Below, in pieces: positions 13,480 to 25,931 of a DNA stretch of 64,000 nucleotides. The translations under genes and the position numbers were made by a program. The stretch comes from Mytilus edulis (lineage: Eukaryota > Mollusca > Bivalvia > Mytilida > Mytilidae). The stretch's first letter is position 1; each line of letters begins with the position of its first letter. The notes beneath the pieces were generated by a model. It had not been told where the DNA came from. It did no database searches and worked only from the letters and a program-made list of their open reading frames with translations. Location of the stretch: NCBI RefSeq assembly GCF_963676685.1, contig NC_092346.1, positions 43,149,289 to 43,213,288 on the forward strand. The letters run 5' to 3'.

Positions 13480-16160
13480 AGTACAAAGTGACATTTAACT
13501 AATGCATTTTGACCAGTAATTAATGCTGACATATTCGGGACTTTGTAACCGTGTCAGTTATCTTTTATCGAGATGTATTTACGCAATCAACATGTGAATG
13601 TTTATTAAAAGTATAGGTCGATGTACTGTTTAATTTTTATATTTACATTTGATTGTTGGGAAATATTTTGATAAATAATCTATAGAAAATAGAAAATATA
13701 TGACTTTCTGATCATGAGCTGTTCCGATGTTAATGATTATTATTTACAATACATTTTTCAGGGTAATGAAAATCTCCTTAAGATAAAAAAAAAATTCCAG
13801 ATGAAGTTACTAAGATGGAAATATAATGATATAAATTTGTTTAATAACAGGCCTTAAATAAGAAACCTTAAAAAGGAGGGTCCCTGTTCAATTAACAGTC
13901 ATAAGATTGTAGTTGTATGATACTTTTTTGTTCTTACGCCTGATGAATACTACTCAACTCATTGTATGTCGTATTGTTTCGTACTTCTTTTTACGTATAT
14001 ACAACAGTGCAAATTGAAATTCGTGAGGATACACGATCCTCATACGAAGTCCAATACGTACAAGTAAAACTTAAAAATTTCAAAAAAAATTACTAAATGA
14101 AGTCCAGTTAATATTTATAAGTGAAACTTGGTATATCCAGATTTTTATTTACTGAGGGAATCCTGGATTGGATTAAAGTTATAAAAGGATATATAAAATA
14201 TTTCTTAAAGCTATAGTTATTATGATTATCAGTAAATTGTACTGGGTTCATTTATTATGATTACTGTACATGATAAGTTGGAAATAACAAAATGAATTAA
14301 ATAGTAATAAAATATAAATATCAATACTTTATAACGTACAAAATCTGGTAAAAAACAAAAACATGAATTGATTAATATAGTTATTATTGAGAAGCTAAGA
14401 TTCCGCAGAGTATCTATTTTCAAAAATTAGCTGAAGCACTTCAACTAGTATTTTTCATGGATGGTCGGACCACAGCAGCTGTTTTGAATTGAACCCAATT
14501 TTCATGTTTTTTCGATTTTTTATAGATGATTTATTTTGAAAACAGAGGGGAGGGATTATTTTGGTTAACTGTTAAAAACAATATGTCCATCAATCAGTTA
14601 TACGGGTGGAGATGAAGAAAAATACCTTTAAAATTTGGCTACACCTAATGTTTTTGAAGTCTCCTAAAATCTATTTAGTTTGACAAGGTAAATGATGTCT
14701 TTAACACTTTAACTTAAGGTTGTATCTAAATGTTAATTTCAAATACAAATTAAAACAAACTGAAACTGACTTAAACTCTCAAAATTTTGTGGTGATAACT
14801 GTTATTTGACCATCAATTAATAATTTCTCATAAAAGAAACTCGTGTATAGGCAAGCACGGTTAACGTGATATTTTCATCCTCATATCCAAAATTAAGGGT
14901 CCAGAGAGAAAAGAGAAGCTAGCAAGTGATGAGAGAGAAAATAAGGGGGGGTGGGCGGTTCGGATTTTAAAAACATGTCAAAAGTAGAGGTTGCTGGCAA
15001 GTTCATTATATATCATACAATGACATGTGATAGCTTTTGATTTTGATAACATTATTTTGTTGGTTACTGTCCTATTGTTGTTGAACCGAAACATTCCTTT
15101 ATGCAGGATAAACCAAAAGAAAGCAAACAAACAGATTTCGACCCAATTTGATCAAACCCGATATCGATATAGTCCATGTCAGATTGAACGCACGTAAAAG
15201 TTGGATGCTCTCTGCGTAAATCATGAGTCATATCAAATCTCTGCTCGAAAGTACAACTGATATAAACTGTTATCAATATGACATAATTTTACATGATACA
15301 TTGCATCTTCTATCTTATCAATAATTCATATTAATAAACAATAAATCAACACATATCATAAAATGGGACTTTTACAAACTTTCAGTAAGTTCAATAGTCA
15401 ATCGAGTTATGAACGAAAGAAGATGAGGGGCATACGTCAAAGACAGCACACAAACGCACCGACTTATAAAATCTACAAATTGTTGTTAAAGAAGTAAAGC
15501 ACAGTACTTTTTGTCTATTTTCAAGATCAAAGTGGCACTATGATAAGAAGTGGTTTAATCATTTTGTTATAACATTAAATCCGCCGAAATTGCCCGAATA
15601 CCTTTAATAGTCTTTTGCGTATTGATGTTTGACAGAGGAAATAGTAAGCTGTGGGAGATTTCTTCTTTTATTCATTATTTCAGGTTGGTCATCAGTCATG
15701 GATCTTTCTAAATTATCTATGTCATAACTTAAAGGTTTTTTTATTTAGATGTTTTTCCATTTAAGAACATTTATTAAAATAATTTAAAAACGCGAATAAA
15801 TGTCACAAAACTGCACATGTGTTATAGGTGGTATAATGGTTTGAGCTGTTTAATGCGGACGAATCCTCCGTAAGAAACAAATGCATTAAAGACTAGTATT
15901 CGAGATTAGTATTGAAGTATGACTTTTTAAACTTTGACCCAAAATAGTCTTCTCCCCTTTTCTTCTCCTCTGAGACATCATAGATATTGGCATGGACGAT
16001 TATTTCCTGTTGTTTCAAAAAATAATATTTAGTGCACTTTAAAAGAAATGTGGAAGGACAATAGAAATTAACACTGAAATATTAATAAATTCTAAAAATG
16101 TATACTAAGTTTGGAAATAGATAATTTTGTCTTCGGTTGGAATTGGATGCGCCTGTCATA
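13480..16160. other. Intergenic stretch with no recognised gene
   Basis: AT-rich DNA upstream of the lipoprotein promoter. No frame has splice-consistent coding character that I can support. The only compositionally notable segment is a 70-codon minus frame at 15064-15276, discussed in the findings. Short A/T runs are present; no tandem array was seen. Confidence 0.6.
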
Positions 16161-16164
16161 AAAG

Positions 16165-16385
16165 TGAGAGCATTAGCTATCTACAAAACCAGATTTACTC
16201 CACCATTTTTTTACATAAGAAACAGCCTGTACAAAGTCAAGAATTATATAACAGTTGTTATCAATTCGTTTGATGTGTTTGGGCTCTTGATTTTGCCATT
16301 TGATTTGGGACTCTCCGTTTTGATTTTTTCTCGGAGTTCAGTATTTATGGATTTACTTTTTTTCTTGTACCTTCTAGAAAACATG
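16165..16385 (+). repeat. Dispersed repeat family B copy
   Basis: Shares 'ccattttt.tacataagaaa', 'cctgtac.aagtca', 'tttgatgtgtt' and 'gattttgccatttgatt' with 60005-60175. The 83-codon frame across it is incidental. Confidence 0.75.
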
Positions 16386-16399
16386 TAAATATTTAAATT

Positions 16400-16535
16400 G
16401 TAGCTTGTTGTTCGGTGTAAGCCAAGGCTCCGTGTTGAAGGCCGTACATTGACCTATAATGGTTTCCTTTTTTTAAATTGTTATTTGGATGGAGAGCTGT
16501 CTCATTGGCACTCACACCAAATCTTCCTATATCTA
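16400..16535 (+). repeat. Dispersed repeat family C copy
   Basis: Contains 'ccgtgttgaaggccgtac', 'tataatggttt' and 'gagctgtctcattggcactc', also seen at 23467-23570 and, inverted and truncated, at 29035-29085. The shared right end with variable left ends suggests 5'-truncated retroelement copies. Confidence 0.7.
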
Positions 16536-16654
16536 TTGGTAGGCATTATAAGCAATATTATGGCATGGTTTAAGCAATCAACAAAATGCGTGTTGGGCTG
16601 TTAATGTATGTCAGTATATAATATGTATTGTCTTCTATAAAGGAAGATTTCTCG

Positions 16655-17045
16655 ATAAATAAACTCATCATAGATTCCATGATTAAATTATGTGTTTACG
16701 CCAGACGTGCGTTTCGTCTACAAAAGAATCATCAGTGACGCTCGAATCTAAATAGTTAAAAATGCCAAATAAAGTACAAGTTGAAGAGCATTGAGGACCA
16801 AATTTTTTTAAAAATTTGCCCAAATACAGCTAAGGTAATCTATACCTGAGGTAGAGAAGCCTTATTATTTCAAAAAAATCAAAAGTTTTGTAAACAGTTA
16901 ATAACAGAAGTGCTGACTACTGGACTGGTGATACCCTCGGGAAATAAAACTCCACCAGCAGTGGCATCGACCCAGTGGTTGTAAATAAACTCATTACAAT
17001 TACCAGGATTTAATTTTGTGTTTACGCCAGATAAACTATCCTCAC
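16655..17045. mobile_element. Partial copy of the GACGAAACGCGCGTCTGGCG inverted-repeat element
   Basis: Begins 'aaataaactcatcatagat', then a slightly mutated core (acgccagacgtgcgtttcgtc), an internal 'gtgctgactactggactggtgataccctcggg' block, and a second partial 'aaataaactcat' motif near 16985. The internal block is shared with 50940-51050 and 53490-53520. No right inverted end is visible, so this copy is incomplete. Confidence 0.7.
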
Positions 17046-17384
17046 TGGAATAATCTTTCGGTCTGCTTTTCAAAATTGTCAGGCAGTTGAATGTACTACT
17101 TCAAAATATATTTTGACGACTTAACAATTTTCAAATAATATTTGCAATTCACACTGCCATTATTCTGTGTTGGAACACATGCGCATTTTGAAAGAACGTA
17201 TTAGGTTGAACTCAGATTTATGACGCGTTTAAACTGTCCCGTCAACGACATTCATTGTGACCACCAGTTTACTTCTGTATGCCTCATTTGTGAAATACAT
17301 AAAAGAACAGAGTTGTATTGTCCCCCGAGTTGCATGTATTTTAACTATCTAGGTGCAAGCCTTAGGCCAGGGAAATAACTGAGG

Positions 17385-17769
17385 GTGCATTTCTTTCTAA
17401 CACAAACGATGCAAACGGCTAAGCGCGCACATGTTTTGGTCATTTCTTTGAAACATACGTTTGCAAAGTTTACATAAACTTTGACAAACTATGCAAACGC
17501 TTAAAATGTGTCTGCAGTTTGTCGTTTTTCGTTTGTCGTTTGTTAGTACAAACGCTGCGTTTGCTTCTAACTTCAACCTGATTAAACGAAGTATTTGTTC
17601 CTACGTTTGTAAAAAAGTTTGATTACCAACATGTGCATGTTTTATTTAAAGTTCAAACAGGGTCATTAAAGACTTAGCAAACGATGTATTTGTTTCTACT
17701 CATGAAGCGTTTAGAAAACGGCAACAAACGCGACACAACGTTTACAAAATTTTGGTTAGAAAGAAATGC
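17385..17769. mobile_element. MITE-like element with ~15-bp terminal inverted repeats
   Basis: The left end reads gcatttctttctaac and the right end gttagaaagaaatgc, an exact 15-bp inverted match 385 bp apart. The interior is rich in degenerate 'caaacg'/'cgtttg' sub-motifs in both orientations. It has no coding capacity, so it would be non-autonomous. No clear target-site duplication was found. Confidence 0.7.
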
Positions 17770-19135
17770 GGCCTAAATAGAACACTTTTTTTTCTGTAAA
17801 ACAATTAACAAATATTTGAGAGAAATGAAGGCTATAGAGTATATCAAATCAATTCCGTTATGATTACTTTTTTCCAAGGGGTATATAACTCATTAAAAAT
17901 AATTGATCGGCGCTGATTCTCACTATATTTTTTTTTTATTTCTACAGATAAACACAAGCGGATTTTTTAAAACACTATGCAAATCTTTATATAGATATTA
18001 ACATTTTTATTCATTGAAATGGAAATGTCCCTATATATAACGTACATTTTTATTGAAAATTATTTATTTCTAAAGAATTGTTGTACATATTAAAGAGCAT
18101 ATTTAAGTAAAGGAAATTTTCATAAAAACAGCTTGTGTTAATCTATCAAAATAAAAAAAGTTTGGTGTCTATCCAAAGGATTAAATTGTACAAAAAAAAA
18201 CGAAATTGTTAGTAAATGTTTAAAATTCAGACCCCTTTTATCTCTTCAAGGAGTATATGCAAGTATATTTTTTATTATATATATATTTGAATTGCTGAGG
18301 TGAAAAATAGCATGTGTGCAAATTTTCGTAAAAAAAACATCATGGGATCGAAATTGCATATCATGATGCCCTTGACGTTGAGTGTAGTAAAAGCTTTTGA
18401 AATAAATACTAATTACAAAATGATTTAATAAATATTATTGTCTATCTTTAAATTCAGTAGTTCACGTTGCCGCAAGACACGTACGTACAACCTGTAAAAA
18501 GGCTTTAAATGAAATAACACAACAAAATGCTTTTAAAATCAATGGTTCGTAAAAGGGGGAATATTTGCAGGCAAACATTGCAACGAAGTCCAACTGACAT
18601 GCATTTCATGTAAACTGATGCTTAAATCGCACATTAGTTTTATGGATATTTGACGGTGATGAATGATATGAACTTAAATTTCGTTGGAGCATTCATACAA
18701 TGTAGTATAGTCATGATATCAAAGTTCAAGCATTTTTAACTTGACATAATTTTTTTCCTTTTTTTTTTCTTCATTTTTCAATAACCAGTACATTTCACCA
18801 GTATCGTCTTAGTGTGAAGTCCACATTCGGGAGTACATCATCTGATTATTATATCTCAGTATAACATTGTACAGAGCAGTATCTTTGATCACAGTTAAAT
18901 ATAGTATGTTGAAAATTAATCTATATTTAACTAGTATATTTCCGCAGGTTTGACAAATCGAAAACAGTCCACAGTTCAAGTGACATAATTTAGTATCTGT
19001 TGAGTTTTTGTTTCATTAGAAATCATAGTACTTTCAGCGTATTTCTTATTTTTTTAATTTAATCTTGATCACTACCAACAAATATTTATTATGTTTCCTT
19101 CAAACAAACTCACACTGTGTGTTAGTATTGTGTTT
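17770..19135. other. Intergenic AT-rich stretch, nothing recognised
   Basis: No supported gene, tandem repeat or inverted repeat. It contains only poly-A/T tracts and a short (TA)n run near 18278. Confidence 0.5.
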
Positions 19136-19138
19136 TTA

Positions 19139-19997
19139 GTGGTGGATCTAGGGTGTAAAGGATATACGAACCCCCCCCCCCCCTTTTTGGTCTCCAATAT
19201 TAATTTTTATCATTTTGTTCAAGATTTATATGACTTTTAAGCGGTATATATACTAGTCAACAAAAGAAACGATACACCAGTTTGAACTCAAATTTATCAT
19301 AAAATATAATAAATTAGAAAACTTAAATTAGCAAATGAAAAACATTCATTTGCAAAGAGAATGCTGTATATGATTAAAAGAATCTGACCGAATTGGAAAG
19401 TTCATAAATATCATGTTATTGCACACGTGGGGTCAAATTTATTTGCGGAAAATGATGGTCAGCACTGAATTTCTTAAGTGAGAATTAAGTCAAATGTCTG
19501 TGGAGGCATTCAAAATTTTAAGCAGACCATGTCAAGATTTTCAGTTTTAAGTACTTGTATCGATTTTTGAACTTTTAGGTTAAACTACAATTTTTGTAAT
19601 TACATGCATGTGGAAAATGCAAATGTCTTCTATCGTTTCTTTTGTTGACTAGAATGTAATCCGCAATGGCGGTTTCAGAAATTTTCATAAGTGGGGGCCC
19701 ACTGACTGCCTGAGAGAGGGCCCGCTCCGGTCAAGTTACAGCGATTCCCTATATATAATCAACCAAGATTTTCCAGAAAAGGGGTGCCCAGATTCTCTGA
19801 CACCCCCCTTTCACCGTCTCTGGTCCGTTTTATTACGCCCAAGCAATGATTTCTGTTTCAATCTGTAACCTTTTAAATTAATCTACTTAAAAACTTACAT
19901 GGAGTTAGAACCCCCCTTTTTGACGACCAATGCTTTTAATCGAAGGGGCATATGGTATGGAAACCTTCACCCTTAAAAACGGCTGGATCCGCCCTTG
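19139..19997. repeat. Composite repeat bounded by ggatct/ggatcc motifs, with nested elements
   Basis: The left edge has 'gtggtggatctaggg' followed by a run of 13 C; the right edge has 'ggctggatccgccc', roughly its inverse. Inside are the 400-bp element at 19253-19652 and a family D copy at 19665-19850 ('ggcccactgactgcctgag', 'attccctatatataatcaacc'). This looks like an older element invaded by others. Confidence 0.5.
19253..19652. mobile_element. MITE-like element with 22-bp perfect terminal inverted repeats
   Basis: 19253-19274 is the exact reverse complement of 19631-19652 (ctagtcaacaaaagaaacga plus 2 bases). The 400-bp length, lack of coding frame and AT-rich interior fit a non-autonomous DNA transposon. 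The left flank ends in TA, but no matching right duplication is visible. Confidence 0.85.
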
Positions 19998-20046
19998 ATA
20001 ACACAACTACCTCCGGTTTATCCAACAAAATAATATCGGTATAAAA

Positions 20047-20206
20047 AGACAGAGGCGGATTAAGAGGACCTGCCTCCTCCCACACCCTTTCTGGTGAAAA
20101 TTTGGTAGAGTATATAGGGAATCACTGAAGCCTGACCTGAGCGGTTCCCCCGTGAGGCAGTCAGTAGGCCCCCATTTATGAACATTGCTGGATCCGTCAT
20201 TGGAAG
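20047..20206. repeat. Dispersed repeat family D copy
   Basis: Contains 'agaggcggattaag', 'tatatagggaatcactgaagcctgacc', 'gaggcagtcagt' and 'gctggatccgtc'. It is the inverse orientation of the copy at 19665-19850 and related to 22170-22325 and 46935-47060. Ends carry ggcgga/tccg-type inverted motifs. Confidence 0.6.
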
Positions 20207-21089
20207 GAGTAGAATGGCAATTTCGAGGATGTTCGGCTAATTTAATGTTGCTGACAAGCCTGTTGATACTCCCCTAAAGATGACTGGCTTGGGTTAACTT
20301 TAATTTCGCAATGACATCGAAATCATTATCACAATTGAATGGAGCTCCCATGTGCAAACCTCAATTTCCTTGCTCCGTCTTAGGTTATACTTTTTAGAAT
20401 TACAAGCATTTCTATGTAAACACCTGTATCAAATTAACCCTCTTTTTCAAGTGGTAGCCTTAATTTCCTACAATTTCTCCTGGTCGAACCCACTATGACG
20501 GGACCTTGTTATCGTAATTATTGCTAATTTGTCGTCGTCCTGAACATGCATAAACTTTTCCCCAATTGACGTCAAATCAAAAATGCTAAACTCGACCAAT
20601 AACGGAAGTGACAATTGTCAAAACAAGCACCTAGTATCGGAATTGATGAATGAACCACTAGGGAATGAAATATACGCACGTTATGTGGTCTTAATCGTAT
20701 TTGATAAACTTATGCTGCAGTACATCTTGATGGTTTCTGAGAAGGTTTGAAATACAGACGCAAGTATCTATCTGGGAGAGTACGACCTTCATCAGGACCC
20801 TTAAGTGCATTTGAAATTACACAAAGCAACAAAGTCTTTCAGATAAAAGTGTAATACATATTTACTCGATATCATCAATGATCCATGTAACTGCAGTTAC
20901 TGTCTAATGACCTTATTTAGATGGACACGTTCACCGTCTTATCGATTCATTTCATACACCAAATAAATTTTAGTTGTTGCTTATGGTATTTATAAGAAAC
21001 AAACTTGAACATTAAAACATGACAATGACCAATGAACCATTCAAGTCAATTTCAGATGAACCCCGTCAGACGGTAATATACAATGTACA

Positions 21090-21990
21090 ACACACAACCT
21101 TCTATACAAAATATGTTTCAGCTTATTCTCATTGCATTAAACAACCAGATGCTCCACAGGGCGCAGCTTTATACGACCACAGAGGTCTAACCCTGAACAG
21201 TTGGGGCAAGTATGGACACAACATTCTGAAGCTTGATACAGCTCTGAATTTTGATTGTGATTAAATAGTTGACACAACCTAGGTTTCTGACACAGAATAA
21301 ATGTGGTCTAAGAACTTGAACTAAAAATTTTTGAATTGGACATTTACCTTTTATGGTCAGATATCCAAAATCTAAATACCGCACATGGTTGGATTCAGCA
21401 TATCAAAGAAACCCAAGAATTCAATTTTTGATGAAATCAAATAATTTTCAATTATGGACCCTTAAGACCTCAATGTGGACCAATTTGAAAATCTGAATAC
21501 ATGGTAAGACTCAGCATATTGAAGAACCCCATATATTCAACTTTTGTTGAAATCAAACAAAGTTTAATAGTTGACCCAGATTTGGACTAACTTGAAAACT
21601 GGGCCCACAATCAAAAATCTAAGTACATGTTTGGGTTTAGCATATCAAAGAACCCCAAAGATTCAATTTTTGTTAAAATCAAATTAAGTTTAATTTTGAA
21701 ATCTTTGGACCTTAATGTAGACCAATTTGAAAACCGGACCAAAAAAATAAAATCTAAATACACCGTTAGATTTGGCATATCAAAGACCCCCAATAATTAA
21801 ATTTTTGATGAAATCAAACAGCTTTTCCGTTAAAAGGTGTTGGTTCACTCGTCACAAACGAAATCAAACAAAGTTTAATTTTGGACCCAAACTCCCCAAA
21901 CCAATCCCAACCTTCCTTTTGAGGTCATAAACCTTGTGTAAAAATTTCATAGATTTCTTTTTACTTATACTAAAGACAAGTATTAAAGTG
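21090..21990 (+). repeat. Molluscan composite repeat with diverged ~125-bp tandem units
   Basis: A lead segment ('acgaccacagaggtctaaccctgaac', 'tttgattgtgattaaatag') is followed by four diverged units marked by 'agcatatcaaagaa'-like motifs at 21395, 21512, 21637 and 21773 (spacing 117-136) and by 'gaaatcaaa...ttt'. The 81-codon frame starting at 21019 overlaps the lead segment and is not a supported gene. Confidence 0.65.
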
Positions 21991-22169
21991 CAAAAACCAA
22001 ATGTCTTGGGACGATGATGAAGACGATGCCAACACCAGCGTTACACCAATATATGACCAAAATATTTTTAATTTTTGCTGTCGTATAAAAAGATCAGACA
22101 ACATAGAACTAAGGATTAACTATGAAAATTTAATCAGGCAAAGGTGAAACCAGTCTGACAGACATATAT

Positions 22170-22325
22170 CAATGGTGGATCCATAACTTTTTATAAGGGG
22201 GTAGCACTGACTACCATAAGAGTGGTCCAAAACAGTCATGCTTCATTGATTCCCTATTAAAATAATCAACCAAAAATTTTCCACAAAAGGACCAAGGCAC
22301 CCCAGGATGTGCATGTAGCCTTTCT
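22170..22325. repeat. Dispersed repeat family D copy
   Basis: Contains 'ggtggatccataac', 'gcactgactacc', 'gattccctattaaaataatc' and 'ccacaaaaggacc', matching the order of blocks at 19665-19850. Confidence 0.5.
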
Positions 22326-22814
22326 AACAGTGATATTCATAGTTTGTTCTATGTTGTGCGGTTACATCACTGTTCCAGATTAACAGAGGGTTAGGCGCCT
22401 GCAAACAGGTTTTACTCCGCCAAATTATGTTTATACATGTCCTAGGTTAAGAGCTTGAAATTCAAAGGTTGTTGTTTGTTGCTGAATATCATATTTTTTT
22501 ATTGACTCCCACATAAATTAAGCAGTTAGTTTTTCTTGTTTGAATAGTTTTAAATTTGTCATTTTGGGCCTTTTGTAGCTTGCTATGCTGTATGGGTTTC
22601 GTTCATTTTTGAAGGCTGTACAGTAAAATAAAGATGTTAACTAAGATGTCAATTGGTCTTTGGTAGAAAATTGTCTCATTTGACAGATAATAGCTAATGC
22701 AGTAGGTAGATCACAACATTCTAAACATTTCTGCTCCTTCAGATTTGAACTTTCTAACGCAGTTTTAAAGATAATGGACAAATCTTGCATATTATCCCTA
22801 TATTATCTTTTAGC

Positions 22815-23466
22815 TCTGCAATGATGGTTTGCATATACGGTCACTCAGTCAGGGGTACTACTTGTACAAGTTCTTTTTATTTACTTGAAGAGGCAAATAA
22901 TTTTATACATCTACATATATAAGTAAATTTGTTATATACATATTTTCTTTATAAAATTTGAATAATCTGCCCTCAATTTTCTAAAAAAAATTAAAGTACA
23001 AGTTTTATTTGTTGACAAGTTTTTGGGAAGTAAAAACATGCCTTAAACAATTTCTCTCTGGTCAGCACATACTCATTCATTATAGTTCAACTTTTCATCT
23101 CAGCACTGGTAATTCAAATGAGATTTTCATTGTCCTTGAATTACACTTGAATGATTAGTAAATACACCTGCAAAGGACAGTTAATTAAAAATTCTATTAA
23201 AGCAAACAAGTCCTGAGAAATTCAAGAAAAGATAGTATGACTTTTTTTACTTGTATTTAAGTTAAAAAAAAAACTGGTTGTCTAAGGGACATAACTAAGC
23301 CATTAAAATAATTTATCTATACAAGTAAATAAAATGCACTTTTAAAAGTATATTACAAATACTTATATATGTACATGTATATTAATATTTACTTCAAGTA
23401 AATAAAAAGAACTTGTACAAGTAGTACCCCTGACTGAGTGACCATATCTGCAAATCATCATTGCAG
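22815..23466. mobile_element. MITE-like element with ~115-bp imperfect terminal inverted repeats
   Basis: The left arm (ctgcaatgatg...ggtcactcagtcaggggtac, then a ~40-bp block) is the near-perfect reverse complement of the right arm ending at 23466 (...gtacccctgactgagtgacc...catcattgcag). About 60 bp are almost identical; weaker similarity continues to ~115 bp. It has no coding frame. It lies beside, and may have inserted into, a family C repeat that resumes at 23467. Confidence 0.88.
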
Positions 23467-23570
23467 ACATGTGTTGAAGACCGTACTTTGAAATATAATG
23501 GTTTACTTTTATAAATTGTGACTTGAATGGAGAGTTGTCTCATTGGCACTTATACCTCATCATCTATGGC
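23467..23570 (+). repeat. Dispersed repeat family C copy
   Basis: The sequence 'gtgttgaagaccgtac', 'tataatggtttac' and 'gagttgtctcattggcac' matches 16400-16535. Confidence 0.7.
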
Positions 23571-24039
23571 TAAAATAGTTCACTTGACGGTCACTAGATT
23601 TTTTTAACTAGATTCCTCAATAATGATTGTGGCCAAGGCCCAATGATTTCAGACAAGAAGATTTTCATAGACGCAGACAGATGCCAAGTGAGGAGGAAAG
23701 CTCATCTTGCTCTTTGGGCCAGGTGAGCTAAAAAGGGTAAGAGGAATGCCTCCAAAGATTTCACTATATAAAAAAATACCTGAATTTACTGTGAGTTTAC
23801 AGCATCTTGGAACCATCTTAACTCTGAAGTTCATATATAATGAACAGATGTGTTACACACAGTGTTTCCCAATCTTTCATTGGGCTTCAATCAGCAACTA
23901 CAAAACCCATGATTGTAAAAATAACTGCCCTGATTTAATATTTGTTTTCAGAGGAAAGATACAAAAAGAAACTTATAAAAAATAAATAGGGAATCCATTG
24001 ACACAGATGATACCCCCGCTTGCATATCATATAAAGTTA

Positions 24040-24390
24040 TAAAGGGACATAACTGAAGAACGGTAAAAGGGACGCTATCAAAATTTATACTTGATTTGAC
24101 TTTCATGGTAATAATTTGTATAACGGAAACAAAAAATTCAGCAATTTTTCCATTTGTAAAGGGGCATAACTCTAGAACTGTTAAAGTGACACCCCCAAAA
24201 TTAAAACTTGTTCTGTATTTGGTGTTAAAAAGCATTGTGTATAAGTTTCACATTTGGTTGAGGGAAACTAAAGTTAGAGAATGAAAAATGAATTCAGCAA
24301 TTTTTCAATTTGTAAAGGGGCATAACTCTAGAAGAGACACCACCAAAATTCAAACTTGATCTGTGAAAACAGAAACCAACGTTGATATTT
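24040..24390 (+). repeat. Internally duplicated 'cataactctagaac' repeat
   Basis: Two related blocks carry 'attcagcaatttttc.atttgtaaaggggcataactctagaa'. Similar 'cataactcctgaacggtaaaag' blocks form the tandem array at 52750-53458. The 62-95 codon frames here are incidental. Confidence 0.55.
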
Positions 24391-24710
24391 ACGTACAGAC
24401 GAACAAGGGTAAAACACGCAAAAGACAGGACTATAATACAATTTAGTTGTTTGTCATTCACACAGCTTTTTAATGATTTGATTCAAAATTTTATTTGTGT
24501 GTGCTGTTTCTTTAAATTCATTTGTTCTGTTTTTGTTCCACTTGCAATTCTTATACTTAAATATAAACACTCAATCCCATATTAATTCACAATAAGTTTT
24601 CAATCTTATTATCTACAACGGTAGAACATTTACTCTATTGTTTTTTGTGTTAAATATATTTTCAAATAAATTCTGTTAAACAGCTAGTTTCTTTCTCCAG
24701 ACAGTTGTTC

Positions 24711-24925
24711 TGAAGGCCTCTGCCACTGTTTGACCTCCAGGTGGGTGTTATGGAGGTCTCTGCCACTGTTTGACCTCCAGGCGGGTGTTATGGAGGTCTC
24801 TGCCACTGTTTGACCTCCAGGCGGGTGTTATGGAGGTCTCTGCCACTGTTTGACCTCCAGGCAGGTGTTATGGAGGTCTCTGCCACTGTTAATACTCCAG
24901 GAAGATGGCATTAATGCTTTTGCCA
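24711..24925. repeat. 40-bp minisatellite, ~4.5 copies
   Basis: Exact 40-bp periodicity: copies begin at 24721, 24761, 24801, 24841 and a partial one at 24881, with degenerate flanks. Each unit holds gacctcca...tggaggtc, an 8-bp inverted pair around an 11-base loop. Units differ at only one or two positions (gtggg/gcggg/gcagg), indicating recent amplification or homogenisation. Confidence 0.95.
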
Positions 24926-24929
24926 CTAC

Positions 24930-25930
24930 TCCCCAAACTATGAAAAAAATACAAACTAACAACTATTAAAAGTTCAAATTCAGATAAACTTCCTATTGTA
25001 ATGTTCACAAAAAAATTAATATACATTTAAATGCTCAACAATAAGTCTCTTTTGGGATTCAATTCATTTCTTTAATTACAATTCATGAGAAAAATTTACC
25101 ATACATTGAAAAAACAACATGAAAATAAATACATGTAATGGTAAAGTCACATTTCAGACCAACTACATTTGTACAATTGATGTTCTTCACAATACATAAA
25201 ATACTAAAAATTACAGGATTATTTCACTATTTGATAAATTGTTTCATTCTATATTGAATACTGTAAATGCAGAAATTAATGCAATAGTTTTATTATTGCG
25301 AAAAAATGTGAAATGGTTATACAATGTAATCACATTAACTTAAACTCGCATTAGAAATATTTTTGAGTTGAACAGGATCTTTCTCAATATTGCATGAAAG
25401 TCTAAAATAATCAAAATCGCAATTATAAATGCACACAATATTTTCTGAATTTACAGTAATATTTGTCTACAACAATTTGATCTACTGCTAGTGTTTCACC
25501 TAGAACTTTTTTGAAGGACATGGCCTGTTCTTTAAATTTAAAGCATTATACCGGTAGTACAATTGCTTAAACATACAAGATAATTAATTTTTAAAAGATG
25601 TGTTCAAAATATTAATGCATGTTTCATCAACTAGGCATTGCTCCTTTAAAGGAGCTGCATAAAACAATCATGATACAATCTCATTTTCACTAAATGATAA
25701 ATTTTTAATATTAAGAAAAATTTCAAGCCTTTACTGTTTATAAAAAAAAATCCAAAAAAATCATAAATTCTATCTATAAACATGTCTCACTTTTTGGCAA
25801 ATATTCCGAAAGGACAAACAAGGCCTTCCAGTACCTCAGAAATTTTCATCTTTTCAAAATTTGGTAAAAATGCATTGAATTAATGTGGCCTTGTTCTTTA
25901 AAAATTATTATGGCATTCATGAGGCTTCAT
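24930..25930. other. Intergenic AT-rich stretch, nothing recognised
   Basis: No supported coding frame, tandem repeat or inverted repeat was seen. Confidence 0.5.
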
Positions 25931-25931
25931 C

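Noticed and set aside
21019..21264. 81-codon ORF as a gene
   Set aside because: Much of it lies in the lead part of a known molluscan composite repeat.
24700..24925. CRISPR-like array
   Set aside because: Units are contiguous 40-bp tandem copies without unique spacers, in a eukaryotic genome; it is a minisatellite.
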